DNA of 16,589 nucleotides. Origin: DATACN01 sp038215095. GTDB lineage: Bacteria; Actinomycetota; Thermoleophilia; Solirubrobacterales; Thermoleophilaceae. Under the pieces are notes generated by a model. It was not told the origin of the DNA. It made no database searches and saw only the letters and a list, made by a program, of their open reading frames with translations. Positions 7,162 through 13,080 of this stretch are shown here, in pieces (within the stretch, counting starts at the first letter, position 1; every line of letters starts with the position of its first letter). Location: the NCBI GenBank assembly GCA_038215095.1, contig JBBQRG010000066.1, positions 1 to 16,589 on the forward strand. The letters are read 5' to 3'. Both the position numbers and the translations under genes were made by a program.

Positions 7162-7204
7162 GCGTCGCCCGTTCGACGCATAGGTAGAGCCGCCCTCCGG
7201 CGGC
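7162..7204 (+). other. two short hairpins between kinase and reductase genes
   Basis: GCGTCG (7162-7167) pairs with CGACGC (7174-7179), and GCCGCC (7189-7194) pairs with GGCGGC (7199-7204) around a CTCC loop. No T-run follows either, so they may slow polymerase or shape the leader of the next gene; function uncertain. Confidence 0.3.
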
Positions 7205-7228
7205 AGGACCCAGACCAAGGAGTTGGAC

Positions 7229-7804
7229 ATGCGCAGAGTGGTTGTTACAGAGTTCATGACCCTCGACGGCGTGATCGAGGACCCGGGCGGCGCGGAGGAC
7301 TTCGCGCACGGCGGCTGGTCGTTCAAGTTCCCCGACGACGAGGGCATGAAGTACAAGCTCGACGAGGTGATGGACTTCGACGCCCTGCTGCTGGGCCGGG
7401 TGACCTACGAGGTCTTCGCGGCGGCCTGGCCGGACCGCAGCGACGAGGCCGGCTTCGCCGACAAGATGAACTCGATGGCCAAGTACGTGGTCTCCTCGAC
7501 GCTCACCGAGGCGAGCTGGAACAACTCGACCATCATCTCCGGCGACGTCGCCGGGGAGATCGCCAAGCTCAAGCAGGAGGACGGTGGCGACATCCTCGTC
7601 GGCGGCAGCCAGACGCTGGTTCAGGCGCTACGCGAGCACGACCTCGTGGACGAGTACCGCCTCATGGTCTTCCCGATCGTGCTGGGCAGCGGCAAGCGCC
7701 TCTTCACCGAGGACACGGGCACTCCGAGCGTGCTGAAGCTGACAGACTCGAAGACCCTCTCCACGGGGACGGTCATCCTGACCTACGAGCCCGCCCGCGA
7801 CTGA
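7229..7804 (+). CDS. RibD C-terminal/dihydrofolate reductase-family protein
   Basis: ATG 7229, with AAGGAG 6 nt upstream, gives 191 residues. The opening strand VVVTEFMTLDGVIEDP, the central LLGRVTYE, the nucleotide-binding-type DILVGGSQTLVQALREHDLVDEYRL and VLGSGKRLF are the hallmarks of the stand-alone RibD_C/DHFR-like family. The fold binds NAD(P)H and a small substrate, but stand-alone members are rarely true riboflavin or folate enzymes, so the substrate is unknown. The protein is probably cytoplasmic. The gene is monocistronic, separated from the upstream kinase by 85 bp, and converges with the aldehyde dehydrogenase. A 9-bp inverted repeat spans its stop codon. A second, truncated member of the same superfamily is at 11118-11642. 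Confidence 0.85.
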   Translation: MRRVVVTEFMTLDGVIEDPGGAEDFAHGGWSFKFPDDEGMKYKLDEVMDFDALLLGRVTYEVFAAAWPDRSDEAGFADKMNSMAKYVVSSTLTEASWNNSTIISGDVAGEIAKLKQEDGGDILVGGSQTLVQALREHDLVDEYRLMVFPIVLGSGKRLFTEDTGTPSVLKLTDSKTLSTGTVILTYEPARD

Positions 7805-7818
7805 TTCGAGCGGGCTCG
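7786..7818. terminator. inverted repeat between convergent genes, possible terminator
   Basis: CGAGCCCGC (7786-7794) and GCGGGCTCG (7810-7818) form a perfect 9-bp stem with a 15-nt loop containing the stop codon of the reductase gene. There is no T-run on either strand. It sits between two convergent genes, where a two-way terminator is expected. Confidence 0.45.
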
Positions 7819-7838
7819 CGAGGACAGGAAGGAAGCCC

Positions 7839-9332
7839 TTAGAGAGCGGCCACGACCGACTTGGTCTCGAGGTAGTTGTCGAGCACCTGGGGACCCATCT
7901 CTCGGCCCCAGCCCGACTCCTTGTAGCCGCCGAACGGCATTGCGGCGTCGAACACGTGGTAGGTGTTGATCCACACCGTGCCCGCGCGCAGCAGCTTCGC
8001 CGTACGGTGGGCCTTCGAGAGGTCGTTGGTGAACACCCCCGCAGCCAGGCCGTAGTTGGAGTCGTTGGCCACCGCGATGATGTCCTCGGGCTGGTCGAAC
8101 GGCATCGCGCACACCACCGGCCCGAAGATCTCCTCCCGGACCACGGACATCTCGTTCGTGGTGTCGGTCAGGATCGTCGGCTGCACGAAGTAGCCACGGT
8201 CCCCTGAGCGGTCGCCGCCGGCCATCGCCGTGGCGCCGTCCTTCTGACCCTCGTCGAGGTAGCCCAGCACCTTGCCGAACTGCTCGTCGGAGATCAGCGG
8301 GCCCATCTCTGAGTCCGGGTCGGTGCCCGGGGCCACGTTGATCGCCTTGGCGGCGTCGGCCACGCCGGCCACCACCTCGTCGAACGCGTCCTTCTGGATG
8401 TACAGGCGCGTGCCCGCGTTGCAGCACTGGCCGTGGTTGAAGAACACGGCGTTGGCCGCGCCGGCGATGGCGCTCTCGCGGTCCGCGTCTGCGTAGACCA
8501 CGTTGGGCGACTTGCCGCCCAGCTCCAGGGACACCTTCTTCAGGTTGCCCGCCGCCGCTTGCACGATCGACTTGCCGACCTCGGTCGAGCCGGTGAAGGC
8601 CACCTTGTCCACGTCGTCGTGGGCGGCCAGGTGCGCGCCCGCGTCGCCGAAGCCGGTGACGATGTTCACCACGCCCTTGGGCAGGCCCGCCTCGAGCATG
8701 AGCTCGCCGAGTCGCAGCGCCGACAGGGGCGTCTGCTCGGCCGGCTTGAGCACCACCGTGCAGCCGGCTGCCAGCACCGGTCCCAGCTTCCACGCCGCCA
8801 TCAGCAGCGGGAAGTTCCACGGGATGATCTGACCGACCACGCCGACGGGATCGCGCAGCGTGTACGCGTGGTACTCGCCTGGCGCCGGCAGGGCGGAGAT
8901 CGGCACGGTCGTGCCGTGGATCTTGGTGGTCCAGCCCGCCATGTAGCGGAACAGGTCCGCGGCCAGCGGGATGTCGGCGGCGCGCGCCACCGTGAACGGC
9001 TTGCCGTTGTCGAGCGACTCGAGCATCGCCAGCTCGTCGCCGTTCTCCTCGATCAGCTCGGAGATCTGCCAGATCAGCCGGCCGCGGTCGGAGGCGTTCA
9101 TCGTGCGCCACTCCGAGCCGTCGGCGAACGCGCGTCGCGCGGCCTTGATGGCGCGGTCGATGTCCTCGGCCTCTCCGTGGGCTACGTCCGCCAGCTTCTC
9201 CTCGGTGGCGGGATTCAGGGTTTCGAACGTCTTGCCTGAGGCCGACGGAACCCATTCACCGTCGATCAGAAGGTTGTGCTCGCCTCCGACGAATGCATCG
9301 ACGGACTGCTCGCGTGGAACGGCAACTGCCAT
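7839..9332 (-). CDS. NAD(P)-dependent aldehyde dehydrogenase
   Basis: From ATG 9332 the protein is 497 residues, the normal length of the ALDH superfamily. Key residues are Asn173 in PWNFPLL, the general base Glu270 in LELGGKSP and the nucleophile Cys304 in GQCCNAG. The coenzyme-binding FTGST motif and the C-terminal PFGGYKESGWGRE are also present. The sequence type resembles phenylacetaldehyde/betaine-aldehyde-like members of class 1/2, oxidising an aldehyde to its acid in the cytoplasm; the exact substrate is not evident. A GTG at 9341 would add three residues and both starts have purine-rich Shine-Dalgarno sequences; GAGGGAG at 8 nt favours the ATG. The gene is transcribed away from the ABC exporter and may share its regulatory region. 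Confidence 0.93.
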   Translation of the reverse strand: MAVAVPREQSVDAFVGGEHNLLIDGEWVPSASGKTFETLNPATEEKLADVAHGEAEDIDRAIKAARRAFADGSEWRTMNASDRGRLIWQISELIEENGDELAMLESLDNGKPFTVARAADIPLAADLFRYMAGWTTKIHGTTVPISALPAPGEYHAYTLRDPVGVVGQIIPWNFPLLMAAWKLGPVLAAGCTVVLKPAEQTPLSALRLGELMLEAGLPKGVVNIVTGFGDAGAHLAAHDDVDKVAFTGSTEVGKSIVQAAAGNLKKVSLELGGKSPNVVYADADRESAIAGAANAVFFNHGQCCNAGTRLYIQKDAFDEVVAGVADAAKAINVAPGTDPDSEMGPLISDEQFGKVLGYLDEGQKDGATAMAGGDRSGDRGYFVQPTILTDTTNEMSVVREEIFGPVVCAMPFDQPEDIIAVANDSNYGLAAGVFTNDLSKAHRTAKLLRAGTVWINTYHVFDAAMPFGGYKESGWGREMGPQVLDNYLETKSVVAAL

Positions 9333-9350
9333 GAAACTCACTCCCTCGCT

Positions 9351-9368
9351 CCCCGCGGAATCGCGGGG
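9351..9368 (-). promoter_or_regulatory. leader hairpin before the aldehyde dehydrogenase
   Basis: CCCCGCG and CGCGGGG form a perfect 7-bp stem with a 4-nt loop, ending 18 nt before ATG 9332 on the coding strand. It would cover the GGGG of the more distant Shine-Dalgarno (the one for GTG 9341) but leave GAGGGAG free. A role in start choice or RNA stability is possible but unproven. Confidence 0.35.
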
Positions 9369-9390
9369 TTCGTCTCTCTTGATCCTTACT

Positions 9391-9442
9391 TGTTATGTAC
9401 CCAGCCACGGCAAAGGAACACGCGATTGGTGTATGCATAACA
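9391..9442. promoter_or_regulatory. divergent promoter region with TGTTATG/CATAACA inverted repeat
   Basis: The 119-bp gap between the divergent dehydrogenase and exporter genes contains the lowest-GC stretch nearby. TGTTATG (9391-9397) is matched by CATAACA (9436-9442), and the perfect 8-bp palindrome TATGCATA (9432-9439) overlaps the right arm. The AT-rich TATGCATAAC could act as a -10 for the exporter, and the spaced arms could be half-sites for a regulator. Exact promoters cannot be fixed. Confidence 0.4.
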
Positions 9443-9451
9443 TGGGCCGGA

Positions 9452-10387
9452 ATGAGCATCGATTCGCGCACTGGGATCGAGGCGCATGGGCTCGCCAAGA
9501 CGTTCCGCTCACCGGATGGCCCGGTGGAGGCGGTGCGTGACATCGACCTCTCGATCGCGTGCGGCGAGGCGGTCGCGCTGCTCGGCCCGAACGGCGCGGG
9601 CAAGTCCACGACGATCGACATGCTGCTGGGGCTGACCCGCCCCGACCGCGGCGAGGTTTCGCTCTTCGGCGACAGCCCGGCCGAGGCCGTCGCGGGCGGG
9701 GAGATCGGCGCGATGCTGCAGACGGGGTCGCTGATTCCCGACCTGTCGGTGCGGGAGGTCGTGACGATGATGGCCGCGCTCTACCCGTCTCCGATGGGCG
9801 TGGACGAGGTGCTCGAGCTCACCGGGATCGGCCCGCTTGCCGCGCGCCGCACGCAGAAGCTGTCCGGCGGCGAGACCCAGCGGGCGCGCTTTGCGATCGC
9901 GCTCGTGAGCAACCCCGAGCTGCTCGTCCTCGACGAGCCCACAGTCGGCATGGACGTGGAGGGCCGGCGCGCCTTCTGGGCCACCATGCGCGAGCTCGCC
10001 GGTGCCGGCAAGACCATTCTGTTCGCCACCCACTACCTGGAGGAGGCTGACGCGTACGCCGACCGGGCCGTGCTGATGGCGAGGGGCCGGATCGTGGCCG
10101 ACGGGCCGACCACCGAGATCAAGGCGCGGGTGGGCGCGCGCGTGATCAGGGCGACACTGCCGGGCGCCGACCTCGGCGAGCTGGAGCGCCTACCCGGCGT
10201 GACGCGGGCCGAGCTGCACGGCGAGACGGCGATCCTGACCTGCTCGGACTCGGACGCGGCCATCCGCGCGCTGCTGGCGGAGCACGAGGAGGCACGCGAC
10301 GTCGAGATCAAGGGCGCGGGCCTCGAGCAGGCGTTCGTCGAGCTCACGGCCGACGCCGCGCCGGCGGCCGCGGGAGCCGCGCACTGA
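9452..10387 (+). CDS. ABC-2 type exporter, ATP-binding subunit (DrrA/NatA-like)
   Basis: ATG 9452 gives 311 residues. Walker A GPNGAGKST (45-53), the Q-loop region MLQTG, signature LSGGE (137-141), Walker B LLVLDEPT (157-164) and the switch His194 in FATHYLEEAD are all intact. The C-terminal 90 residues are the accessory domain seen in CcmA/DrrA-type ATPases, ending in EQAFVELT. The subunit powers export by the membrane partner encoded immediately downstream. Such pairs export drugs, lipids or natural products; the substrate is unknown. In-frame reading extends upstream to ATG 9395, but family similarity starts after 9452 and the extra residues would cover the promoter. The stop TGA (10385-10387) overlaps the CTG of the permease. 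Confidence 0.92.
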   Translation: MSIDSRTGIEAHGLAKTFRSPDGPVEAVRDIDLSIACGEAVALLGPNGAGKSTTIDMLLGLTRPDRGEVSLFGDSPAEAVAGGEIGAMLQTGSLIPDLSVREVVTMMAALYPSPMGVDEVLELTGIGPLAARRTQKLSGGETQRARFAIALVSNPELLVLDEPTVGMDVEGRRAFWATMRELAGAGKTILFATHYLEEADAYADRAVLMARGRIVADGPTTEIKARVGARVIRATLPGADLGELERLPGVTRAELHGETAILTCSDSDAAIRALLAEHEEARDVEIKGAGLEQAFVELTADAAPAAAGAAH

Positions 10388-11121
10388 GCTCCACGGTCTA
10401 CCTCCGCTACGAGCTGCTGCGCACCGTTCGCAACCGGCGCTTCTTCTTCTTCGCGCTGGCCTTCCCGGTGGTGCTCTACTTCCTGATCGCGGTGCCAAAC
10501 CGCCATGAGAACGACCTGAGCGGCACCGGGATCTCGGCGCCGCTGTACTTCATGGTCAGCCTGGCGTCGTTCGGCACCATGACGGCGATGCTCGCGAGCG
10601 GCGGGCGCATCGCCACCGAGCGCAACACCGGCTGGACCCGCCAGCTGCGCATCAGCCCGCTGTCGCCGGGCGCGTACTTCCGCACCAAGGTCGCGACGGC
10701 GTACATGATGGCTCTGCTGACGATCCTGGTGCTCTACGCGTGCGGCGCCTCGCTCGGGGTGTCCATGCCGGCCGGCACCTGGCTGGAGGTCACCGGCCTG
10801 ATGCTGGTCGCGCTGATTCCCTTCGCGGCCCTGGGGATCTTCATCGGGCACCTGATGAACCCCGACGCGGTCGGACCGGTGATAGGCGGCGGGACCGGCC
10901 TGCTCGCGTTCGTCAGCGGGACCTGGTTCCCGATCCCCGACCACGGCTTCCTGCACGACGTGGGGGTCGGCGTCCCCTCCTACTGGCTGGTGCAGGCCAG
11001 CCACATCGCGGTCGGAGGCAAGCCCTGGGGCCTGACCGGCTGGGCCGTGATCGCGGCGTGGACGGTCGTGCTCACGGTGCTGTCCATCCAGGTCTACCGC
11101 CGCGACAGCGGGCGCGTCTAG
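10384..11121 (+). CDS. ABC-2 type exporter, membrane subunit, probable CTG start
   Basis: Reading from CTG 10384 gives 245 residues beginning (M)SSTVYLRYELLRTVRNRRFF, the standard cytoplasmic amphipathic start of ABC-2 permeases, followed by about six membrane segments. GGRIATERNTGWTRQLRISPLSP is the conserved coupling region. The first ordinary starts, GTG 10468/10471, would cut into the first membrane helix. CTG overlaps the ATPase stop as CTGA, and GGGAG at 10372-10376 is 7 nt upstream, an ideal Shine-Dalgarno position. No ATG, GTG or TTG occurs in this frame for at least 180 nt upstream. With the ATPase it forms an exporter, probably as a dimer of each. Its TAG overlaps the stop of the convergent gene in the tetranucleotide CTAG. 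Confidence 0.9.
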   Translation: MSSTVYLRYELLRTVRNRRFFFFALAFPVVLYFLIAVPNRHENDLSGTGISAPLYFMVSLASFGTMTAMLASGGRIATERNTGWTRQLRISPLSPGAYFRTKVATAYMMALLTILVLYACGASLGVSMPAGTWLEVTGLMLVALIPFAALGIFIGHLMNPDAVGPVIGGGTGLLAFVSGTWFPIPDHGFLHDVGVGVPSYWLVQASHIAVGGKPWGLTGWAVIAAWTVVLTVLSIQVYRRDSGRV

Positions 11122-11642
11122 CGCTCGGTCGGCTGTGCCGGTGCCGCGGCGGCGGCCACACCGGCCGGCGCGCCGGCAACCTGGTGGGCGGGGAGCACCA
11201 GCAGCGCGATGAGCAGTCCGAGCGCGAAGATCCCAGCCGCCCACCAGAACGCGACGGTGTAGCCGTGCACGGTCGCGGCGTCCTGCAGGTTGGGCAGGCG
11301 CGGGTGGCTGGTGGCGTAGCTCGTCACCGCGCTGGCGACGGGCTCCTGGCGGCTGAGGACGAAGATCGGCACGCCGTCGTGGTGGTCGCCGCCCCAGCCG
11401 TCGGCCGGCTCGAAGGTCCCCCGGCCGGCGACGACCGCTCCAGTGGACAGCATCTCGTCGAAGACGTTGCCGTTGATGCCTGCCGGACGGCTGGGGACTC
11501 CCTCGTGGGCGGCGTCGCCACCCGAGAGGAACCAGTCGTGCAGGCGGTGCCCACCGTCGCCGAGCCCGTTGCCCGGTCCCTCGTTGGGCCCGGCGATGAA
11601 GCCGTCGAGGGACGTGGACATGTAGAGCACGGTCGCGGCCAT
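11118..11642 (-). pseudogene. chimera: DHFR-family N-terminus joined to MFS transporter C-terminus
   Basis: ATG 11642, with AAGGAG 9 nt upstream, gives 174 residues. Residues 1 to about 101 (MAATVLYMSTSLDGFIAGP, NGNVFDEMLSTGAVVAGRGTFE, GWGGDHHDGVPIFVLSR) match the front half of a RibD_C/DHFR-family protein, including the start of its cofactor fold. Residues from about 102 (ASAVTSYATSH, then ATVHGYTVAFWWAAGIFALGLLIALLVLP) match the last periplasmic loop, final membrane helix and tail of a 14-helix EmrB/QacA-type drug exporter. The join near 11340-11350 is in frame. The reductase lacks its C-terminal half and the transporter lacks nearly all helices, so neither function should remain. A deletion between two same-strand genes is the simplest origin; an assembly join is the alternative. 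Confidence 0.75.
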
Positions 11643-11764
11643 TGTGTTCTTCTCCTTGTGTTCGCCCGGCGCGGCTCCCATGGCCGCCCCTCTGCTTACA
11701 CGTCGAAGAAGCCGCGCGAAAATCGACACCTTCTCGGGCCGCGGAGCTCCAGGGGGTGCAGTGA

Positions 11765-11838
11765 AGCGGCTGATGGGATTCGAACCCACGACCTTCTGCA
11801 TGGCAAGCAGACGCTCTAGCCAACTGAGCTACAGCCGC
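11765..11838 (-). tRNA. tRNA-Gly (GCC)
   Basis: On the minus strand a full cloverleaf is seen: acceptor GCGGCTG/CAGCCGC, D stem GCTC/GAGC, anticodon stem TCTGC/GCAGA with loop TTGCCAT (anticodon GCC), and T arm GTGGG-TTCGAAT-CCCAT. The discriminator is U, as expected for glycine. CCA is not encoded. Length 74 nt. Confidence 0.96.
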
Positions 11839-11849
11839 GCGTGCGGCGC

Positions 11850-11855
11850 AGTATA
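11850..11855 (-). promoter_or_regulatory. probable -10 box of tRNA-Gly
   Basis: TATACT on the minus strand ends 11 nt before the mature tRNA 5' end, an ideal distance for a tRNA promoter with a short leader. No good -35 is seen 17 nt further upstream. Confidence 0.55.
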
Positions 11856-11863
11856 GGCAGGGG

Positions 11864-12151
11864 CTAGACGCCCGGCGGGGTGCGCTCGGCCCACTCGGCG
11901 ATGTCGCCGGAGCCGATGATCATCGTGCCGTCGTCGAGCTCGAGCACCGGCAGCTTCTCCTGGCCGGTCATGCGCTTGAGCTCGGGCCGCTTGCCGCTGG
12001 TGAACAGCCCGAATGGGCGGTTCTGGTCGAACACGTTGGTCTCGTAGCTGTGCCCCGCGGCGTCGAGCGCGTCGTGCGCCTTCTGGCACGCGTGGCGCTT
12101 CGGGCCGTCACGGTTCACGGAGCAGACGTGCAGGGTCTTTGCGCGAGCCAT
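11864..12151 (-). CDS. thioredoxin-fold protein, glutaredoxin/GST N-terminal-like
   Basis: ATG 12151 gives 95 residues. The order strand-helix-strand-helix, with cis-proline motif KLPVLELDDG (Pro68) and the following GSGDIAEWA, is that of the glutathione-binding N-terminal domain of GSTs and of glutaredoxins. The usual CxxC/CPYC after the first strand is missing; Cys10 ends the first strand and Cys22 sits in the first helix (HVCSVNRDG then RHACQKAHDAL). A normal redox dithiol mechanism is therefore doubtful and a monothiol or binding role is possible. The length is that of a single domain with no GST C-terminal helical domain. The Shine-Dalgarno is weak (GGCAGG). It lies between two tRNA genes. 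Confidence 0.75.
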   Translation of the reverse strand: MARAKTLHVCSVNRDGPKRHACQKAHDALDAAGHSYETNVFDQNRPFGLFTSGKRPELKRMTGQEKLPVLELDDGTMIIGSGDIAEWAERTPPGV

Positions 12152-12171
12152 GGCCTGCCGCTACCCGCTCT

Positions 12172-12203
12172 CGGGCGCGCCGGAACCCAGCGTGGCGCGC
12201 CCG
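12172..12203. repeat. 10-bp inverted repeat between GST-like gene and tRNA-Cys
   Basis: CGGGCGCGCC (12172-12181) pairs perfectly with GGCGCGCCCG (12194-12203) across a 12-nt loop. It lies in the 88-bp divergent gap, 21 nt upstream of the GST-like ATG and 36 nt before tRNA-Cys. No T-run follows, so an operator or a leader structure is more likely than a terminator. Confidence 0.45.
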
Positions 12204-12222
12204 GAGGGGCCGCCCCGGTCGC

Positions 12223-12228
12223 TAGCCT
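12223..12228 (+). promoter_or_regulatory. possible -10 box of tRNA-Cys
   Basis: TAGCCT fits the actinobacterial TAnnnT pattern and ends 11 nt before the tRNA 5' end, the same distance as the -10 of the tRNA-Gly gene. There is no recognisable -35. Confidence 0.35.
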
Positions 12229-12239
12229 AGGCCCGCTCC

Positions 12240-12310
12240 GGCGCCGTGGCGGAGTGGTTACGCAGCGGCCTGCAAAGCCGTTCACACCGGTTCGATTCCG
12301 GTCGGCGCCT
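12240..12310 (+). tRNA. tRNA-Cys (GCA)
   Basis: Acceptor GGCGCCG/CGGCGCC, short D stem GCG/CGC, anticodon stem GCGGC/GCCGT with loop CTGCAAA (anticodon GCA), and T arm ACCGG-TTCGATT-CCGGT. The discriminator is U, as expected for cysteine. CCA is not encoded. Length 71 nt. Confidence 0.96.
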
Positions 12311-12313
12311 TTA

Positions 12314-12397
12314 CGGGGTTTGAAAGGCGTCGACGCCGTTGTAAGCGCGCGAGCGCTGCTTTAGGTTTGCGCGATCCCCGCTCTGCTCCAAACCCCG
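12314..12397 (+). repeat. nested inverted repeats downstream of tRNA-Cys
   Basis: CGGGGTTTG (12314-12322) and CAAACCCCG (12389-12397) are a perfect 9-bp inverted repeat enclosing two smaller ones: the perfect 12-bp palindrome GGCGTCGACGCC (12326-12337) and AGCGC-GCGA-GCGCT (12344-12357), the latter followed by GCTTTAGGTTT. The second hairpin could end tRNA transcription. The outer repeat reaches into the DUF4386 gene and may cover its start region. Confidence 0.5.
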
Positions 12398-13075
12398 CCG
12401 AGAAAGCTCGCGCTCATCGCGGGCCTGTTGTTCCTCCTCACCTTCATCACCTCGATCGCAGCGGTCATCCTCTACAACCCTGCGCTGAAGGACGCCTACA
12501 TCGTCGGAGCCGGGTCCGACACGCGCGTGCGCCTGGGACTGTTCTGCGAAGTCATCCTGATCATCGCGAATGTCGGCTCAGCTCTCGCGCTGTTCCCGAT
12601 CCTCAAACGGCAGAACGAAACCCTCGCGCTGGGATACGTCACAGCTCGGCTCGTTGAGTCCACCTTCATCGCCATCGGCATCGTCAGTCTCCTTGCGCTG
12701 GTGACCTTGCATCAGAAAGCCGCGGGCGCGGATGCCGGCGCGCTCGTCCCGGTCGCGAAGTCACTCGTCGCGGTCCGTAATTGGACGTTCGTACTCGGAC
12801 CAGGCTTCGTTGTCGGCGTCGGCAACGGGTTGATTCTGGGCTACCTGATGTACCGGTCCGGGCTCGTCCCGCGAGGAATGGCCATGTTGGGACTCGTCGG
12901 AGGTCCGCTGATCTGCGTTTCGGGAGCCCTCGTGCTGTTCGACGTGATCGGGCGAGGCTCGGCGGCGCAGGGCATCGCGACAGTCCCGGAGTTCCTCTGG
13001 GAGCTGTCGCTTGGGATCTATCTCACCGTTAGGGGCTTCAAGGCCTCCCCAATCCTCGACGACCTAGGGGGTTGA
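12383..13075 (+). CDS. DUF4386-type membrane protein, start uncertain
   Basis: The frame is open from after TAG 12362 to TGA 13073-13075. Six or so hydrophobic segments, starting with LALIAGLLFLLTFITSI, an early AAVILYNP, then LFCEVILIIANVGSALALFPILKRQNETLALGYVTARLVES and LGPGFVVGVGNGLILGYLMYRSGLVPRGMA, are the pattern of DUF4386 proteins, whose function is unknown. The first ordinary start is TTG 12428, which would begin inside the first helix. CTG 12383 would give about 230 residues and the expected short charged N-terminus (LQTPPRKLALIAG), but it has no Shine-Dalgarno. The gene may have lost its true start. Codon use looks less GC-extreme than its neighbours, which with the adjacent tRNA hints at acquisition. 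Confidence 0.75.
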   Translation: MLQTPPRKLALIAGLLFLLTFITSIAAVILYNPALKDAYIVGAGSDTRVRLGLFCEVILIIANVGSALALFPILKRQNETLALGYVTARLVESTFIAIGIVSLLALVTLHQKAAGADAGALVPVAKSLVAVRNWTFVLGPGFVVGVGNGLILGYLMYRSGLVPRGMAMLGLVGGPLICVSGALVLFDVIGRGSAAQGIATVPEFLWELSLGIYLTVRGFKASPILDDLGG

Positions 13076-13080
13076 GCGCC

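Noticed and set aside
7783..9255. 490-codon frame on the same strand as the aldehyde dehydrogenase
   Set aside because: Arg/Gly-rich out-of-frame shadow; the dehydrogenase frame has all catalytic residues.
10033..11823. 596-codon open frame on the minus strand across the ABC permease
   Set aside because: Composition is a shadow of the real plus-strand permease and of the chimera in another frame; no domain pattern.
11644..11856. Short plus-strand frame ending in MGFEPTTFCMASRRSSQLSYS
   Set aside because: This is the well-known spurious translation of the complement of a tRNA gene (tRNA-Gly here).
12240..13075. Integrated element at tRNA-Cys with att repeats
   Set aside because: No second copy of the tRNA 3' end and no integrase found in the window; only the inverted repeats and mild composition shift remain as hints.
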